Shown here: piece after piece, positions 47,910 through 59,523 of the stretch | How the letters are laid out: the number at the start of each line of letters is the position of its first letter | Position numbering within the stretch: position 1 is the first letter of the stretch | From: Metarhizium brunneum | Taxonomy: Eukaryota > Ascomycota > Sordariomycetes > Hypocreales > Clavicipitaceae | DNA: 64,000 nt | Direction: 5' to 3' | Assembly: GCF_013426205.1 (NCBI RefSeq) | Contig: NC_089425.1 | Coordinates: forward strand, 3,472,001-3,536,000 | Translations under genes and position numbers: made by a program | The notes under the pieces: generated by a model | What the model was told of the DNA's origin: nothing | Database searches by the model: none | Seen by the model: the letters and a program-made list of their open reading frames with translations, nothing else

Positions 47910-50129
47910 ATGGCAGCTGCCTGGTTTGAAAAAGGTCGTCCAGCGCTTTTTGAAGCTTTATCAAATGTGTGCGACCAAATTGGGAGGGACTTGGCTGCCG
48001 GTAAGCCACGCGAACGCGGACATCTGTCCATTGAGCCTACTAGATTCTAATCCTATATAGAGGTGCAAACACAAAATGTAGCGCAAAGTCAAACTGGGGG
48101 ATCCAGAGCTGCGGGGGAGGGTCGTACCGAAATGTCAGACATCGTTTCGAGATTGGAGGCTGAAAATGAAGAGCTTCGAAGGCAACTTGCCACGTTACGG
48201 CCGTCAGGGACAACCTCACATTCAACCACCACCTGTTCGACTTCAAAATTACCCGACCAGGCGCCGGAATCTACTCATCTTTCTACCAATGACCCAATTG
48301 GCCTCAAAGGCACGTCACGTACGACCAGTGGTACCCCACCATGTCGAGACTGCTCCAGAGTCTTAAGAAGATACCATGCACTGTCTGCCAACTTCAAAAC
48401 AGCCAAAGATGCTTTGCAGCGGAGAAAAGACGAAAGAAATAGTTGGATTCATCACTCAAAATATCTCAAGGAAAAAATACAAACCGCCGAAAACGAATAT
48501 GGTATTCAGATTCTGGATCAGAAAGCCCAGCAAATGGAAGTGCCCACATCAACCGCGTTAGAAGCCGACGAGCCACTTATCAACCCTTCGCTCAGCTTTA
48601 TGTCTGAAAAAGGGCCTGAAGAAGATGAGCCTCAGCTTCCAGAGCTGGCTTCAACGTCGAAATCGTCTGGCGGAGCCCTTGAAGGACATCATGCAAATTC
48701 CGAAACGACCCAAGGGGAAGCCTCGGACGAAATGTCACAACCTCTACCAATGATTCCACCACCTTCCAATAGTGAGATGGTGGTAATAAAGGAAGAGCAG
48801 TCTTCTGACATTCCAGAAATTGTTTCCGAGCGAGAAGTTAGGAAGCGCAAACGCAACGAAGAACACGCTGTAACAACTGTCGTGCCCAAAATTAAACCTG
48901 AAATGGCTGGTAGTTCAAGCCCAGTAATGTTAATCTCGCCCGTGCAATTCCACACGCAAGAAAGCATTGACTTGGGGGACATTGTCAAGAAAATCCAAAC
49001 GCCGAGGAAGCGCCAACTACTAGAGCAAGCCGGACCACAGTCCGAAATCATCACCCGCTCTAAACTTACTACCTTTACACCACTCCATGCCGGAGCCCAA
49101 CAGGAGCCGCAATCCGCCATTGCTCCTCGCCAAACATCAGCTCTGATGCCCCTAAGTGTCAATGCGCGAACGATTCGACCGTCATCGGTCAAGATTCAGC
49201 AAAAAAGCCGTTGGTCCCAACTAAATGAGAGCATAGAGAGCCTAGCTGAAGATGGTGCTGCGTATAATGCCCAAGCGCTTACTAATCAAGTTAAATCTCC
49301 GAGCGTATCTTCTACTAAGAGTCGACTGAACGCATTACTCAATGACCCCCTTGCAGAGTCGGAAGATGAGAATATCATTTCCAGGCTACCGAAAAGAGCC
49401 GAGCCAAGGACTGCAGCTCGCCACGCGGATCTTGGCATCCCAGGACGACGACAGCTTCCATTTGACAAGGACGGACACGTATCCGGCAGAACAACACCTT
49501 GTAAACAATCTTTGAGCTTGAAAAGTGTTTCTGAGGCAAAGACGCGAGGTGGCAGCTTTGCGTCCCCACGGCAGACTATGAACCGCCAGGACTCGAGGCC
49601 GTTAAGACACAGGCCGCTTTCGAAGCTCGGCTTGGAAGATTTCAAGGTCAACCTACGTGCCAATGAAGGCCACGACTTCGCCTTTAGCGAGGTAGTAAGA
49701 GATAAGGGCGACAGGTCATGCTTGCCAGGCTGTACGGACATGCATTGCTGTGGAAAAGAGTTCAGGGCCCTTGCCATTTCACAACGGCCCAACCCGCCTC
49801 TAACAGCCGCTCAACGACAAGAGGAACAGAAGCTTCTGGAAGACTACCTAGGTGATTTTTCATACCGCCTCGCATCGATGGATAAGGACGAACGAATGGA
49901 AGTCTGGATCGAGGCCAAGACGCACGAATTGGCAAATAAATATGGCAAACATAGACATAGATTCTCTCGCATGCAGTCGCCCCCAGGTTTCTGGGATGCA
50001 GACTTTCCAGATACGCAGCAACTGGAAGCGGATAGAGAGGAAGCTGTGAGAAGAACGAGGCGAGCAGTTGCAGAGCGATACCGGGAAGCCAGGCGGCCCG
50101 GCGGCAGATGGATGTTCAAGGATGAATGA
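47910..50129 (+). CDS. Sae2/Ctp1/CtIP-family DNA end-resection factor
   Basis: Two exons, 47910-48000 and 48061-50129, encode 719 aa. The first exon gives MAAAWFEKGRPALFEALSNV, an N-terminus typical of filamentous-fungal members, joined to a coiled coil (RLEAENEELRRQLATL, about residues 60-75). The long middle is Ser/Pro-rich and likely disordered. The C-terminal domain is the conserved Sae2/Ctp1 module: CLPGC at 584-588, DMHCCGKEF, and the KHRHRF element at 660-665 followed by SPPGFWDADFPDT. These proteins activate the Mre11-Rad50-Nbs1/Xrs2 nuclease at double-strand breaks and hairpins, after CDK phosphorylation. The tail RRPGGRWMFKDE closes the protein. The Ser/Thr-rich centre is large compared with yeast Sae2 but normal for Pezizomycotina. 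Confidence 0.88.
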
Positions 50130-50874
50130 TGGATGACGGATGAATGGAGCATTCTCGATTTACTTTTTGGAATAAAAAATAGAGGCACATAGCATACGGC
50201 ATGCACAGGACGTGACCTGTGAGCAGGCGTACTCTGTATATAGGTATTGCGTGTAAATGGGAAATAATTGATACAACGATATGTCATCCATGATGGCTTT
50301 GAAGATGTGTTTGTGGACAGATGCAGCGCCGATATCTCTGGTGTGACAGTGAGTGAATGATGTCTGGCAAAATGTTTGCGCAGGTGGAGATGCACGTGCC
50401 GACATGGACATTGGGGGCGGCAGCATTCACAGTGAGCGCAAGTGCGCCGAGGGACGGAGCACAAGAAAACCCCAGCCTCCTTTGGCCCAAGGGTTGGCCA
50501 ACGTAAAGGAAAACCAGACACGATACTACATGTAGCTGGGCGCCTCCGAGCGCGGCCTGTTCTTTATGTCACCTAGCTGATGAGCTTTGGTCTTTTGCAT
50601 TTATAATCTAGCCCCTGTAAGTTTAGCCACCAGTGACCTCCCGCCTGACTGGCTCCTTCCGCATGCCTTGGCATAAACAACTTCTCGTCGGGGAAAGCCC
50701 CCCACTCATCAACTCCGAACCGAGACTACCCTCACGAAACCCTGCGAATTTGATCCCGAACCGACCAAAGCCCCGCGCTGCGTAGTCTAGTCTGTCGCAA
50801 TACCGCGCTTGGATTAACTCAGTCGTCCTTGTTTTCTTCCTTCTACATGGACCGTCCCCTTCCCCTTGTTCACC
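50130..50874. other. Intergenic region, promoter of the isocitrate dehydrogenase
   Basis: This 0.75 kb gap holds the 3' flank of the Sae2-like gene and the promoter of the next gene. The last 60 bases are CT-rich (TTGTTTTCTTCCTTCTAC), typical of a well-expressed gene. No other element is seen. Confidence 0.55.
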
Positions 50875-52394
50875 ATGAATTCCGCCGCTAGACTCCTCTC
50901 CTCACACCTTCCCCTTCGCCGTGCGCCCATTGCCTCAGTTCGCGCTTCCTCGTCTCGATTTGCACCTTCTTTCGGCGCCGTCCGCACCTTCTCAGTCTCA
51001 GCACGCAACATGGCTGCCGCACGCAAGATTAAGGTTAAGAATCCGGTCGTGGAACTCGACGGCGATGAGATGACCCGCATTATCTGGCAGACTATCAAGG
51101 ACAAGTTCATCTATCCTTACCTTGATATCGATCTGAAGTACTACGATCTGGGTCTCGAATACCGCGATAAGACCAACGACCAGGTCACTGTTGATGCTGC
51201 CGAGGCTATTAAGAAGTACTCCGTCGGTGTCAAGTGCGCTACCATTACACCTGATGAGGCTCGTGTTGAAGAATTCAAGCTGAAGCAAAGTAAGTAATCT
51301 CCCTGTTGGTACTAAATACCGCAGCACCCGTTTGACGGCAATCAACTGACCCGACACTCTTTTGCAAATAGTGTGGCTGTCACCAAACGGCACAATTCGA
51401 AATGCTCTGGGCGGCACTGTCTTCCGTGAGCCCATCGTCATCCCTCGTATCCCGCGTCTGGTCCCCGGTTGGGAAAAGCCCATTATCATTGGTCGCCATG
51501 CCTTTGGTGACCAATACCGCGCCAAGGACATCGTTGCCCCCGGACCAGGCAAGCTGTCCATGGTTTACACCCCTGAAGGTGGCGAGCCTCAAGAGGTCGA
51601 GGTCTACCAGTTCAAGAACGGTGGTGGCGTTGCCCAAGCGCAGTACAACACTGACGAGTCCATTACTGGCTTTGCTCATGCCTCCTTCAAGCTTGCTCTT
51701 GACAAGGGCCTGCCCCTCTACATGAGTACCAAGAATACCATCCTTAAGAAGTACGATGGTCGCTTCAAGGACATCTTCCAGGAGCTCTACGATACCCAAT
51801 ACAAGAAGGATTTTGAGGCCAAGAAGATCTGGTACGAGCACCGTCTCATTGATGACATGGTTGCCCAGATGATTAAGAGCAAGGGCGGCTACATCATGGC
51901 TCTCAAGAGTAGGTTTTTGCTAGCAAATCAGTGCCCCCCCCAAAAAAAAGCTAACCATTTATAATCCAGATTACGACGGTGATGTCCAGTCTGACATTGT
52001 CGCTCAGGGCTTCGGTTCCCTTGGCCTCATGACCTCGGTCCTCATCACCCCCGACGGCAAGACGTTCGAGTCCGAGGCCGCCCACGGCACCGTTACCCGC
52101 CACTACCGTGAGCACCAGAAGGGCAAGGAGACCTCTACCAACCCCATTGCCTCCATCTTCGCCTGGACCCGCGGTCTCATTCAGCGTGGCAAGCTCGACA
52201 ACACGCCCGAGCTTGTGGCCTTTGCCGAGAGCCTTGAGCAGGCTTGCATCGACACCGTCGATAAGGATGGCGTCATGACCAAGGATTTGGCCCTGGCCTG
52301 CGGCAAGAACGAGCGCTCCGACTACGTCACGACCAACGAGTACCTGAATGCCGTTGAGCGCCGCATGAAGACCATCCTCAAGGAGAAGTTGTAA
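50875..52394 (+). CDS. IDP1: NADP-dependent isocitrate dehydrogenase, mitochondrial form
   Basis: Three exons, 50875-51289, 51372-51908 and 51970-52394, encode 458 aa. The first 45 residues ([18 protein letters not shown]...FSVSARN) form an Arg/Ser-rich mitochondrial presequence. The mature enzyme starts near [18 protein letters not shown] and keeps [17 protein letters not shown] (substrate-binding SPNGTIRN), [20 protein letters not shown] with the metal-ligand aspartates, and [12 protein letters not shown], which contacts NADP. It converts isocitrate to 2-oxoglutarate and makes NADPH. An internal Met at the presequence boundary (ARNMAAARK) could start a cytosolic form, as reported for some Aspergillus homologues. 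The C-terminus KEKL is not a standard peroxisomal signal. It lies convergent to the Iec3-like gene. Confidence 0.97.
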
Positions 52395-52996
52395 ATAGGG
52401 GGGCTCAAGATGCAAATACAACAAAGTGGGAGAAGGGAAATGGAAGCATTAAACGGCGGAATAGCGGCGGAATAAATACCCTGCGCCTTTTAGCCCGCCC
52501 CCTCATGTGAGGCGCGTTTACAAGTATTTCATATTTGCATTACAGGACGAAACATTTCCAACGCAGTCCAGGGCTGTGGCAACATATATAGCATACAGAT
52601 AGAACTGGCACATGTCACCGGAGTAACGTCGGTTGTCTGATCTAGCAGCATGTAGATACAATGTATAGCAATCATGATCAAATTATACCATGAAGCTTTC
52701 CTGCCCCAAGCTTGAGCGTCTCGGCATATGGGTTACTGCAAATTGAGGTCATTCATCCCATACCCAGGCAATTGTGCACACGCAAGAGTACAACGCGAAT
52801 CCTTTAATATGTCTAGTATACAGGTACGAAATAAGCATAACACCAATCTTCCCCTGCCCCATCCCAAGAAAGCCATAATTCTCAAAAAAAAAGGAGTTCC
52901 CCTCCCATCGAGCCCTCACATAATACCCTTACAATAAACCAAACGCCATATATTCTGTCACACGCAACGCCCTAAATCCCAGATCTACAAGCCAAA
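52395..52996. other. Intergenic region between convergent genes
   Basis: This 0.6 kb gap lies between the 3' ends of the isocitrate dehydrogenase and the Iec3-like gene. It is moderately AT-rich with no recognisable element. Confidence 0.55.
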
Positions 52997-54106
52997 CTAA
53001 TCATCCCTCGAGGCAGCTTCCTTCTTGGACTTTCGAGCAGCTGGCGTACCATCCATGTCGCTCTTTCTCTTCTTCTTGACTGGACGGCCACCAGACCCTC
53101 CGGGTCTATAACCAGGATCGTCGTCCCTCTTGCGCTTGCCTCTGCCCACGGGTGTGCCAAAATCGGCATCCTCGTCCATGCTAGCGTCCCATTCGCCGCG
53201 ATCGCGCTCTCGCTCCCGATCGGCCATTCTTGAGGCCAGGCTGCCTCGTTTACCACGGCCGCGACCGCCACCACGCTCGCCTCGGGATCCACGCGTCTTG
53301 CGACCACCTGTATGGTGGCCTGCTTGACCCTCGTCATCGCCATCGTGAGCCTCTCCGTCTTGGAGGAAGATCTTGGGCGCGTGTTTGCGCAACCAGTTGG
53401 TTACGCTTGTGGGGTTTTTCAGGTGAGCGTGTTGAATTGGGTTGGTGCTCGGATGGGCCCGAGGAGCGAGCGTGGGTATGTGTGTCTCCGGGTCTATTGA
53501 GCTGTCGATATCGTGGATGTAGTTATCAATGTCGTCGGCGGACAAGAAGCTAGGCGGGAAGGGTTCGCCCTCGGGAGCAGCCAAGTCACTGACGTAGGAG
53601 CGCTTCGAGTCCTTGGCCGAGGTGTACGTTGAGTGAGGGATCTCCTCGAGGAGTTGCTGGAGTTTCTTGATGCTGAGCTCCTTTTGGGGTGCATGCTTGC
53701 TGTCAATTGGGAGGACGATCTTGGCACCTGGGGATGGCTTTAGGGACACATCTATTCGTTTGTCGAGGGGGATTTGCGGCGAGTTGTTGACATCGAGGAG
53801 GAGATCTAGCAGGCGGCTGCACGGCGAGTTAGCATGGTCCATCATACGGCGTTGGATGCACGGGAAGGAAGTTGAGGAGACAGGAAGAAAAAACAAGACA
53901 GAGTGAGGGAGGCATTCGTACTCATTCTCAACAGCTAATCTTTTGACCGTAGCAGAAGCTTTATCCTCCCGCTTGTGTAGATCCTCGCCTTCTTGCATCT
54001 TTTGATCGAAAACAATGCGCATCTTGCGATACTTCTTCTTCCATGACTTGTATCCGCTCTTGCGGTGGTCTGCCGACTCCTCCGCCTTGACGGGAGATCC
54101 GTCCAT
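52997..54106 (-). CDS. Ino80 complex Iec3-like subunit
   Basis: Two exons on the minus strand, 54106-53922 and 53816-52997, encode 334 aa. The intron (GTACGA...GCAG, 105 nt) is a multiple of three and has no stop, so the reading frame also runs straight through it. Splicing is preferred because it joins RLAVEND to RLLDLLLDVN, the core of the Iec3 helical region (about residues 20-75, with KSWKKKYRKMRIVFDQKM). A conserved middle block ends with VTNWLRKHAPKIFLQ. The last 110 residues are low-complexity, rich in Gly, Arg, Lys and Asp, with nuclear-signal-like KRKRDDD and VKKKRKSD. Iec3 was described as an Ino80 chromatin-remodeller subunit in fission yeast. The family assignment is from memory of the domain and is fairly but not fully certain. 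Confidence 0.72.
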   Translation of the reverse strand: MDGSPVKAEESADHRKSGYKSWKKKYRKMRIVFDQKMQEGEDLHKREDKASATVKRLAVENEYECLPHSVLFFLPVSSTSFPCIQRRMMDHANSPCSRLLDLLLDVNNSPQIPLDKRIDVSLKPSPGAKIVLPIDSKHAPQKELSIKKLQQLLEEIPHSTYTSAKDSKRSYVSDLAAPEGEPFPPSFLSADDIDNYIHDIDSSIDPETHIPTLAPRAHPSTNPIQHAHLKNPTSVTNWLRKHAPKIFLQDGEAHDGDDEGQAGHHTGGRKTRGSRGERGGGRGRGKRGSLASRMADRERERDRGEWDASMDEDADFGTPVGRGKRKRDDDPGYRPGGSGGRPVKKKRKSDMDGTPAARKSKKEAASRDD

Positions 54107-54859
54107 GGTCTCTGCAAATCGATCAAATGACGAATTGAAGCGAACCTAGTTGTCTAGCGTCCCCAAAAAAACATCAATTCAATCGTGCCAGGACTATTGC
54201 AAGGCTCGTTCGTTCTCACGGCTGCGTGACGCGCGAATAGGTGCGGTGCCGAGGCGGAACAAAGAAGTGTGTCGTGAAACGAATGAATGAGGCTGACGAT
54301 ACTTGCGACCGATTAAAATTTGATTGCAAGGGCCACGAGCGTCCGTTTTCGTGTGGGTTGGAGATGGGTTTGGTGATGGGATACGATGGACGGGAAGGGA
54401 ATGGAGGAGGAAAGGCAGAGGGTTGACAGAGGTGGTCGAGGCATGGCGTGAGAAAAAGAGCGTGTGGTGCTGCAGCTGCTCCTGGCGGTGCGTGTCGACT
54501 TTGGGCGCCTCCAATGCGCCCGCATCGCGGCCCCTTGGTTGGTCCATGCCCGGCGTGAGCCACGGCTGCGGCAACAGTCAACCTCTCAAGCGGATTGCAG
54601 CACCTGACTGGCCATCCACTGTGCGGTGAAGCATCAATTAATTGCTATTATGTTGCCATAGAGATGGCATTCTGCCATGGATTGATTTATATGCGTGAGT
54701 TTTGTGCGCATCGAACAGGCAAAGTGGCACACATGTCCAGTTCTTATTTTTCTTTCTCTAAAATGGCGTTCGTACACATTTACATCAGAACTACCTTTAA
54801 TAGTTGGTCGATGCTCTTGGGCTCTCGCTTCGCTTCTATTCATCGTATTTGAATCATAG
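54107..54859. other. Intergenic region between tandem minus-strand genes
   Basis: This 0.75 kb gap contains the Iec3-like promoter (near 54107-54560) and the 3' flank of Sly1. No gene or repeat is seen. Confidence 0.55.
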
Positions 54860-57185
54860 TTATGACGCAACTTCATGGCCCAGCCTCTCCAACTCATCCT
54901 TGATAAATGCAGCGGCATTCAGCAATTCCGTGCTGCCATACACAACCCGCTTCTTGCCCCGGTCCTTGGTTCGCGTTACCCATTCCTGCAAATTGCCGTA
55001 CTCGTCAATGCTGCCACCTCCTACGGTGAATACCACTGCCTCTGTGAAACCTTGCCTTCGCTGACCAAATGTTGCCGATTGCCCTTGACCTCCTGCACCA
55101 GGCATGCCACCCGGCGCGTTGGCTGCAGCACCTGAACGCACTGCGCTCGGCGGTGGCATAGTCCCACGAGCATTGGCTGAGCGGGGATCAAAGTACAAGT
55201 AGTTTTCCGTCTTTGCCATAGCAGATGATGCTGCGCTGGATGGATCCATGATAGATTCGACAATCTTGGTCACTGTGAGATCTCGGTCGGCTGGCAGGAA
55301 GTTCTTGACGCCTGATATTAGCGACTCAAAATTGGAGGACAACCCGGAAGGAACTCCAGTTTCCTTGAGTCTGTCCGCAAGGCGGGTAGAAATAGAAGAG
55401 AAACGGCCAAACAGATCAGACGACGGTGCTTGTTGGTTGGAGTTGTCTATCGTCGTTAGTTGGGTCATCTTAGTGGTTGCACGAACCCTACGTGGCGTGT
55501 TAGTCGTCAATGTGTAACAGTCCTAGCGGCCGTACTTACTGTCGAACATAGGGGAGACAGGATATGTCTGCCCCAGCCGTTTCAAGAGCCTTACAAAGGC
55601 TTTGAAAGTCTGCCCGACTAACCTCTTGTTCCATGCTTAAGAACCAAATGATGAACAGTCGGAGCTTATCGGCAGGCTCTTTGCCTTTGTTATCGTCGTT
55701 GATGATTTCCAGTATTTGAGCTTTGGTTTGTTTCATTATCGTTTCTTCAAGCTGGAAATAATTGTCCAACTGTCGTTCTTTGATGCCAGATAACAACGCG
55801 GCTAAAATGTTCATGTGCATGTCAAGAATGCCTTTTCGCTCTCTCATCTCAGGAAGCAGCGTTATTGCAGCCTTGAGGTGTTGAGCGCTTGCACTAGTAT
55901 CGTTTTGAAGATCCTCCAAATCTGAAACCCCAGTCTTTCTGGTGATAGCTGCGGTGTCTTCTTTATATTTGGTCAATTCGGCGTCAATGTCTTCTGCAAC
56001 CTGAGGGAATGGGACTCCGGCGTTCTTGGCCCAGAAAAAGTCATTGGCGCCCAAATCGTAGCCCTTCTTTGTGGTTCCTTTGGAGGGATTGCTCTCGTCT
56101 ACAGGTGCTTCGATGGTTATTCTGTTTAACTTCATATTGAGCACGTCGTGGACGAGAGATTGATAAGTCCATGAATGTGACAGCATAGGGGTCAAGTCAA
56201 CGTTTCGATCAAGCAAAATCAAGACCGGTCGCGAGCTTGGCGTACCGGCGACGGCTGGTCTAGTGCTGGAGAATAGGTTATCTTTTGAATTAAGAATATG
56301 ATCTCGAAGCTTGCGATCGAGGCGAGCAGCTACCATTTCAGCAGCTGCACCCTTGGGACATCGGATGATGGGAATAGCACCTAGTTATGGCTGTTAGCAG
56401 GATACCCTCACCAATGCCGCCATAGAATACCATACCCATAGTCACAACAACGCTGAAAAGTCCGCCCACGACCTTGTCCACCACGGCCTCGAGCTCCTCA
56501 TCGCTTGTCTTTGCGCTGTTCAAGGCCCAGTACGTGTGTGCGTTTTGCATACCAAGACTGAAGAGGTCTGGCTCCGCGACTATGAAGTTAAGATACTGAT
56601 CAAACAACTGGGCAATCTTTTCGGATGTGCCAGCCGTTGCTGTTTGCGTTGCGAAATCCTCCAGCAACACTCGAGGCAGTGAGGATAGGAAATTGATGTA
56701 GGCGGGGGAGTAGAGTCCCTTTTGGAGATCACTTGTAATGCCTTGAATATTCTGAGAGTTCGGTTCGACGAGATAGATAACGGGGACATCGGGAATGGGG
56801 TGTCGTGAAGCTCCAATGTGCCTAGAAGTTATTTGTCAGTTGTGCCCGCCCATCTCAAAACATGTCACACGTACATGTGCATGGTAATGCCCATAGACCG
56901 CAAATCGCTCACACGCATGACACTACTAATGACATCTCGGCCGAGATCATCAAAGACAAGCACCTTCCATATAGGATTACCATCAGCGTCGAGTATGGGA
57001 GCAACAGGCGCATGAAGGGCGCTGGCATGTTCAGTTGCCTCGTTTGATTCGACCGTTTCGTTAAGGTTGAGGATTTTCTTGAGTGACGCTGCGAATAGAA
57101 CTTTTTTAGTAGTGACAAAGGCGAGTAAGCTAGTATATCGCATACCTATTTGACGATCTCGTAATGAACTGCTTTTGGAAGCCAT
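54860..57185 (-). CDS. SLY1: Sly1-type Sec1/Munc18 vesicle-fusion protein
   Basis: Five exons on the minus strand, 57185-57146, 57088-56875, 56821-56436, 56380-55540 and 55487-54860, keep phase throughout and encode 702 aa. The N-terminus MASKSSSLRDRQIASLKKIL is typical of Sly1. Conserved SM-family blocks follow: WKVLVFDDLGRDVISSVMRV, SRHPIPDVPVIYLVEPN, ARLDRKLRDHILNSKDNLF, PVLILLDRNVDLTPMLSHSW, ANDFFWAKNAG. The C-terminal domain has FTEAVVFTVGGGSIDEYGNL, the domain 3b signature, ending in LGHEVAS. Sly1 binds the ER-Golgi syntaxin Sed5 and promotes SNARE assembly; it is essential in yeast. The insert SAVRSGAAANAPGGMPGAGG is a low-complexity loop seen in filamentous homologues. Confidence 0.95.
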
Positions 57186-59523
57186 TCTCGCGTATTGGCT
57201 GTCAAGCACTGAGGAGAGTCAAGGAGGTGGGGTGTTGCGGACGGCGGTTACGGCTGCTCCAAAGCCGGAGGAGATGTGTTGGCTGGAGAAAGACCAATGG
57301 TTCGTTTCAATTGTATTGAAGAGACAGTGTTTCAAGCCGACGACATTACGAACTTGGCGGTGTTGGTGTTGTGAACAGCTTAGCCAAGATATCGTCGTTG
57401 GAGCCGACGCAACTTAGACATGGGGAGCTATTGCGTCTGACGGGCAACAGTGGCCACAGTGTACGAGTTAGTTGACGTCTGTCGCGCAGCAGTCAGGTCG
57501 CGGAGAACGGAGCGACTTTAAATCCGGCGCGAGGCTTGGAGCTTCAGGCACGAATGGTGGGGCCTTTGTTACGATCGTGGCACGGTACGGAGTACTCCGT
57601 ACAGTAGCATGTACATGTACATGTACATGTCCTCCCTCCGAACGAGTACCGCGTAATACTACTAACCGTACGGAGTACGTGCAAGCCCTTCGGGCCTTTC
57701 TGCCTGACATTTCCGGCCACAGAAGGCGAACCAGCTCCCCCGAAATTGGCTGCTGTTGACTTTTCCACCGTCGACTACAGACCTTCATCACTCTCTCGCG
57801 CATCGCCATCTGCTGCAATCTGTGCTTCGTCAATAACCGCCGGGAAGCTGCGGCATCACCTGGATCTGGTGCTAGTTTTTTTTCATCATTCCGTCGCTAA
57901 GTCCCGACTTGCCGCCGTAATTTGTCGTCGCCCCTTTCCCCGTCAGCGGGCTGTCGCATGATCTCCCATAGAGCGCGTTCAATAATCTTGTAAACAGCGC
58001 AAGGGAGAGGCAGGTCATGACGACTCAGCCCTTGAACAGACTTAAAGGTTGAACCATTGCGAGAGTCTCTCTGGCCGCTGGGTATGCTTCACCTCTGAAC
58101 CCCCCTCCTACATCCCATACAATATCCCATCCCCCTTTCCCAAACCACAATCACCTATGGTGGGCTTGGGCATTTGCGGAGTACCAGTCTCCCTTTGCCG
58201 AGCCACGCCTGAGTCTGTCGCCAGTATGAATGGAAAGCAGTGTCAACTGTATCTTGTGATTTGGCGTTTGCCTAAATGAACTGCGATCGCTATTTTTAAT
58301 TGGTCATCATTAAAGCCGCGAGTTGAACTACCGACGTCAGTCTAGTTTGCCTAGCCATTTTTAAAGAGATGGATTGATGGGTGTCGGGTCCTCGAAAAGA
58401 TGAGCACCCCTTTCTTGCGTGGCCGATTGGGAAGCAGAAGTTGCCATGATTTAAGGCACGTATCACGTGTCTTGGGCCTCGACCTGGTCATCGGGTTGCG
58501 TCTTGAGATAAAAGTGATAAAAGAGTCAATCTCGCCGTGGAAATAAAGTTCCTGGCAATTTCGAGGGGTATTTGAACCCCGCGGATATAATTGTTTACGG
58601 TCTACATCGCCAGGCATCCGGTTGGAAAACAGACCGGAAATAACACAGCCGTGGGAGCAGCGGAAGCCACAGTCTACAATCTCAATCAAGATTTGCTGCC
58701 CTAGCAGAAACAGAAATCACTACATCAATCCGCCGACATGGGGCGGCATTTCTACCTGGCATTTGCAAAACCTCTTGCTTTACCGACACCGCTATGCGCG
58801 TCTTGGAGTCCAGCTTGACGCCGATCATCAACACAGCGAGGCCTTGATGGCGATGGCGACGGGACATGCTGGTTGGGCGTGTGCCAGTCGGCTGCTCAAA
58901 TACCGGGGCTCTCCTCGCGCAATGAAGCTCCCTGCCAACTTTCGAACTCAAAAGACTCTTGATCCCGCGTACTCATCGCTGCATTTCACATTGCCGCAAT
59001 AAAAGGAAAGAAATTGAGATGGTACTAATGCGTGTTTCCTCTAGAGATTGCACCCGGGCCCATCTGTCAGTCAGTGTTCTTCCACCATCTCGACTTTGCC
59101 AACCATCCAACCCCTGCGCGTTGGCCTGTTTCTGGACTAGTGCCCGAAGTGGGCCCAGTGACGCTTCATCTGCCGACATTTTGCCGCTCGCAACGGCTGT
59201 GACCCTCGAGGTTCCTCACCATTCAATTTCCCCCAGTAAGTACTTGATCCTAACCCTGGGTCGATGGCAAAGGCTCCCTCCACACATAGCCAACCCCCTT
59301 CTCTTCCGGTCAACAGCCACTTTCTCATTGATCGAGGGTGTTGCATGCTTCTCGGACATGCATCTGCCAACCTTCCTTCTCATGGGCCAGACTCACGCCC
59401 TCGACGCGTGCTCACCCCGGGATAGGCGAAGTTCGCTAACATGTCCTGCTAGCTTTAGACCTTTCTACAATATTGTCATCCATGATTAGTGCATGTTGGA
59501 ACGACGATTGAAATCCACATAAA
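57186..59523. other. Intergenic region between divergent Sly1 and PNUTS-like genes
   Basis: This 2.3 kb gap holds the promoters of both flanking genes. It contains the best copy of the palindrome GTACGGAGTACTCCGTAC (57585-57602), a half-site at 57667-57677, and a CATGTA tandem at 57609-57630. An AGTAAGTACTT near 59236 could be the donor of a 5' leader intron. No gene is supported. Confidence 0.5.
57585..57602. repeat. Perfect copy of the recurrent GTACGGAGTACTCCGTAC palindrome
   Basis: This is an 18-bp perfect palindrome, the fullest example of a motif seen at least ten times in intergenic DNA of this window. Closely similar copies lie at 19214-19230 and 29061-29078. No function is known to me. 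Confidence 0.7.

Noticed and set aside
58551..58600. GGGGTTCAAATACCCC on the minus strand, resembling a tRNA T-arm (B box)
   Set aside because: The loop is eight bases instead of seven, and no matching acceptor stem, D-arm or anticodon arm could be folded around it.
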